Shown here: piece by piece, positions 62,110 to 64,000 of the stretch
How the letters are laid out: each line of letters starts with the position of its first letter
Position numbering within the stretch: position 1 is the stretch's first letter
NCBI RefSeq assembly: GCF_019443405.1
Contig: NZ_CP080376.1
Span: forward strand, 1,550,001-1,614,000
Origin: Brevundimonas sp. PAMC22021
Lineage (GTDB): Bacteria; Pseudomonadota; Alphaproteobacteria; Caulobacterales; Caulobacteraceae
Direction of reading: 5' to 3'
Length of the DNA: 64,000 nucleotides
Notes under the pieces: generated by a model
What the model saw: the letters and a program-made list of their open reading frames with translations, nothing else
Database searches by the model: none
Told to the model about the DNA's origin: nothing
Translations under genes and position numbers: made by a program

Positions 62110-63636
62110 ATGCACATCGGAGCCCCGACGATGCGCCACCTGATCGCCGATCCCGTCGTTCACCGCGAGCATTATCGCGAGGCCGACGATGACCAGCTGC
62201 GCCTGGAGTGCGGCGTGTGCGGCGTCTGGGGCGCGGAGGCTGACGAAGGCTCCTCCATCGTGGCGCTGGGCCTGCACGCCCTACAGCATCGCGGCCAGGA
62301 AGCCTGCGGCATCGCCAGCGTCAAGGACAGCCGCTTTCACACCGAACGTCACCAAGGCCTGGTGGGCGAAGCGTTCGGCGGGGCCGACCTGTCCCAGCGC
62401 ATGCCGGGCGGCGCGGCGGTCGGGCACACGCGCTATTCGACCTCGGGCGGATCGTTCCTGCGCAACATCCAGCCGATGTTCGCCGATCTGGACCAGGGCG
62501 GCATCGCCATCACCCACAACGGCAATCTGACCAACTTCAAATATCTGCACAGCCAGCTGGTCAGCGAAGGCGCCATCTTCCAGTCGACCTCCGATTCGGA
62601 AGTCATCCTTCACCTGATCGCCCGCAGCCGGAAGGCCAAGATCGTGGACCGCTTCATCGACGCGCTGGCGCGCATCGAGGGCGGCTACGCCCTGGTCGCG
62701 CAGACGCGCAGCAAGATGATCGGCGCGCGCGATCCGCTGGGGATCCGCCCGCTGGTGCTGGGCAAGGTCGGCGAGGCCTGGGTGCTGGCGTCCGAAACCT
62801 GCGCCCTGGACATGATCGGCGCGACCCATGTGCGCGACATCGAGCACGGCGAAGTGGTCGTGATCGACGAAAGCGGCCTGCAGTCGATCAAGCCCTTCCC
62901 CGCCCGATCGGCCCGGCCCTGCCTGTTCGAATACGTCTATTTCTCGCGTCCCGACTCCGTTGTGAACGGCCGCTCCGTCTATGAGGTCCGCAAGGAGATG
63001 GGTCGCGGACTGGCGCGCGAGCATGCGGTCGAGGCCGACATCGTCGTGCCCGTTCCCGATTCGGGCGTTCCGGCGGCGCTGGGCTATGCGCAGGAAAGCG
63101 GCATTCCCTACGAGATGGGGATCATCCGCAGCCACTATCTGGGCCGCACCTTCATTCAGCCCAGCCAAGGCGCACGGCAAAAGGGCGTGCGCATGAAGCA
63201 CAGCCCCAACAAGGCGGCGCTGGCGGGCAAGCGCGTCGTGCTGATCGACGATTCGATCGTGCGCGGCACCACCTCGGTCAAGCTGGTCCGCGCCGTGCGC
63301 GCGGCGGGCGCCAAGGAGGTGCACCTGCGCTCGGCCAGCCCGCAGATCCTGTATCCAGACTTCTACGGCATCGACATGCCCGAGCGCGCGCAGCTGATCG
63401 CCGCCAACAAGACGCTGGAAGAGATGCGCGAGATGCTGGAGGTCGATTCGCTCGGCTTCCTGTCGATCGACGGCCTCTACCGCGCCATGGGCGAGGATGG
63501 ACGCAACAACGCCCATCCCCAGTTCACCGATCACTATTTCACCGGCGAATATCCGACCCGCCTGCTGGATCGCGAGATCGAGGAAGGCGGACGCCAGGTC
63601 ACGGCGCGTCAGCTGTCGCTGCTGGTCAGCGCCTGA
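62110..63636 (+). CDS. purF: Amidophosphoribosyltransferase
   Basis: A 508-aa enzyme of the first committed step of purine synthesis. The glutaminase nucleophile is the cysteine of LECGVCGVWG, at about residue 34; the 33 residues before it would be a cleaved propeptide, as in the Bacillus-type enzyme. HTRYSTSGG and NGNLTNF follow. The PRPP loop VVLIDDSIVRGTTS lies near residue 375. An alternative ATG at 62131 is in frame. Confidence 0.96.
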   Translation: MHIGAPTMRHLIADPVVHREHYREADDDQLRLECGVCGVWGAEADEGSSIVALGLHALQHRGQEACGIASVKDSRFHTERHQGLVGEAFGGADLSQRMPGGAAVGHTRYSTSGGSFLRNIQPMFADLDQGGIAITHNGNLTNFKYLHSQLVSEGAIFQSTSDSEVILHLIARSRKAKIVDRFIDALARIEGGYALVAQTRSKMIGARDPLGIRPLVLGKVGEAWVLASETCALDMIGATHVRDIEHGEVVVIDESGLQSIKPFPARSARPCLFEYVYFSRPDSVVNGRSVYEVRKEMGRGLAREHAVEADIVVPVPDSGVPAALGYAQESGIPYEMGIIRSHYLGRTFIQPSQGARQKGVRMKHSPNKAALAGKRVVLIDDSIVRGTTSVKLVRAVRAAGAKEVHLRSASPQILYPDFYGIDMPERAQLIAANKTLEEMREMLEVDSLGFLSIDGLYRAMGEDGRNNAHPQFTDHYFTGEYPTRLLDREIEEGGRQVTARQLSLLVSA

Positions 63637-63695
63637 TCCAGCCTGCCGGTCGCTGCGCGCTTGGACAGCGTCTGAGGTCCGGCTAAGACGGCGGC

Positions 63696-64000
63696 ATGTC
63701 CAGCGCCGTTTCGCCCCAATTCCCGTGCCTGTCCGGCCGCATCGCCCTGGTCGTCGGGGCCTCTCGCGGCATCGGCCATGAGAGCGCGCTGGCACTGGCG
63801 CGGGCCGGCGCTCACGTCGTGGCGACCGCGCGGACCCAGGGCGGGCTGGAAGAGCTGGACGACGCTATCCTTGCCGCGACCGGCAATCGCGCGACGCTGG
63901 TTCCCTTCGATCTGGTGGACGGCGGCGGGATCGACCGGCTGGGCGGCGCCCTGTTCGAGCGGTTCGGGCGGCTGGACGTCTGGGTGCAGGCGGCGGCGAC
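63696..64000 (+). CDS. Short-chain dehydrogenase/reductase (partial)
   Basis: The gene starts at ATG 63696 and runs off the window after about 101 codons. The N-terminal Rossmann glycine motif VVGASRGIGHE lies at about residues 19-29, in the classical TGxxxGIG position. The Asp of PFDLVDGGG follows, and GRLDVWVQAA fits the NNAG-type region of the SDR fold. The catalytic Ser-Tyr-Lys would be beyond the window. It is downstream of purF on the same strand. Confidence 0.82.
   Translation, partial: MSSAVSPQFPCLSGRIALVVGASRGIGHESALALARAGAHVVATARTQGGLEELDDAILAATGNRATLVPFDLVDGGGIDRLGGALFERFGRLDVWVQAAA

Noticed and set aside
59550..62117. An 855-codon minus-strand frame opposite alr, radA and cvpA.
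   Set aside because: All three plus-strand genes carry complete family motifs; the frame is a GC shadow.

Overview
The window reads as a contiguous chromosomal segment of a high-GC alphaproteobacterium, most likely a Caulobacterales member close to Brevundimonas or Caulobacter. The reasons are the HdaA-ppk1-ppx block, the short-lid adenylate kinase at the end of the spc operon, the S10-spc-alpha ribosomal operon ending in rplQ, the alphaproteobacterial families DUF1489, DUF2164 and DUF6356, and many intergenic palindromes of a type common in that class. The lineage is inferred from gene content only.

Layout. 1-17.5 kb holds two secreted pentapeptide-repeat proteins, aspS, a DUF6624-like secreted protein, a YciI protein, hdaA, ppk1-ppx (polyphosphate synthesis and breakdown), rnd, purM-purN, a glycine-zipper lipoprotein, ndk, an ABC-F ATPase with a DUF2164 protein, an ABC-2 type exporter pair and a GNAT acetyltransferase. 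17.6-32.7 kb, on the minus strand, is one long S10-spc-alpha operon (rpsJ to rplQ). It has a good promoter candidate about 230 bases upstream of rpsJ, a strong terminator after rplQ, and an unexpected TonB-like gene between adk and rpsM.

33-45 kb is envelope and accessory in character: a beta-barrel outer-membrane protein, a GGSG-repeat head-GIN protein, a two-gene unit of a JmjC/cupin-like protein and a CelD-type acyltransferase, an L,D-transpeptidase lipoprotein, a carboxylesterase lipoprotein, a tRNA-Tyr/tRNA-Gly/tuf unit, a SpoU-type rRNA methyltransferase, a TerC-family membrane protein and a rhodanese. 44.7-49.3 kb holds a second DUF6624 protein coupled to metG, a MATE exporter, a DUF1489 protein and a monooxygenase-fold protein. 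49.3-54 kb is a leucine/isovalerate degradation cluster: methylcrotonyl-CoA carboxylase alpha and beta subunits with an enoyl-CoA hydratase-family enzyme.

54.3-64 kb holds rpsF-rpsR-rplI, dnaB, an FAD/NAD(P)-binding protein, a DUF6356 remnant without a normal start codon, alr, radA, cvpA, purF and the start of a short-chain dehydrogenase.

The window is mostly housekeeping. I found no CRISPR array, prophage, transposase or recognised defence system. The most interesting signals are non-coding or remnant: an inverted GAGTGGC-type palindrome that occurs twice and has expanded into a heptamer array against the metG ribosome binding site; a family of CTCCTCCCCATC hairpins at convergent gene ends; a recoded fragment of the EF-Tu C-terminus just downstream of tuf; and the TonB-like gene inside the ribosomal operon.
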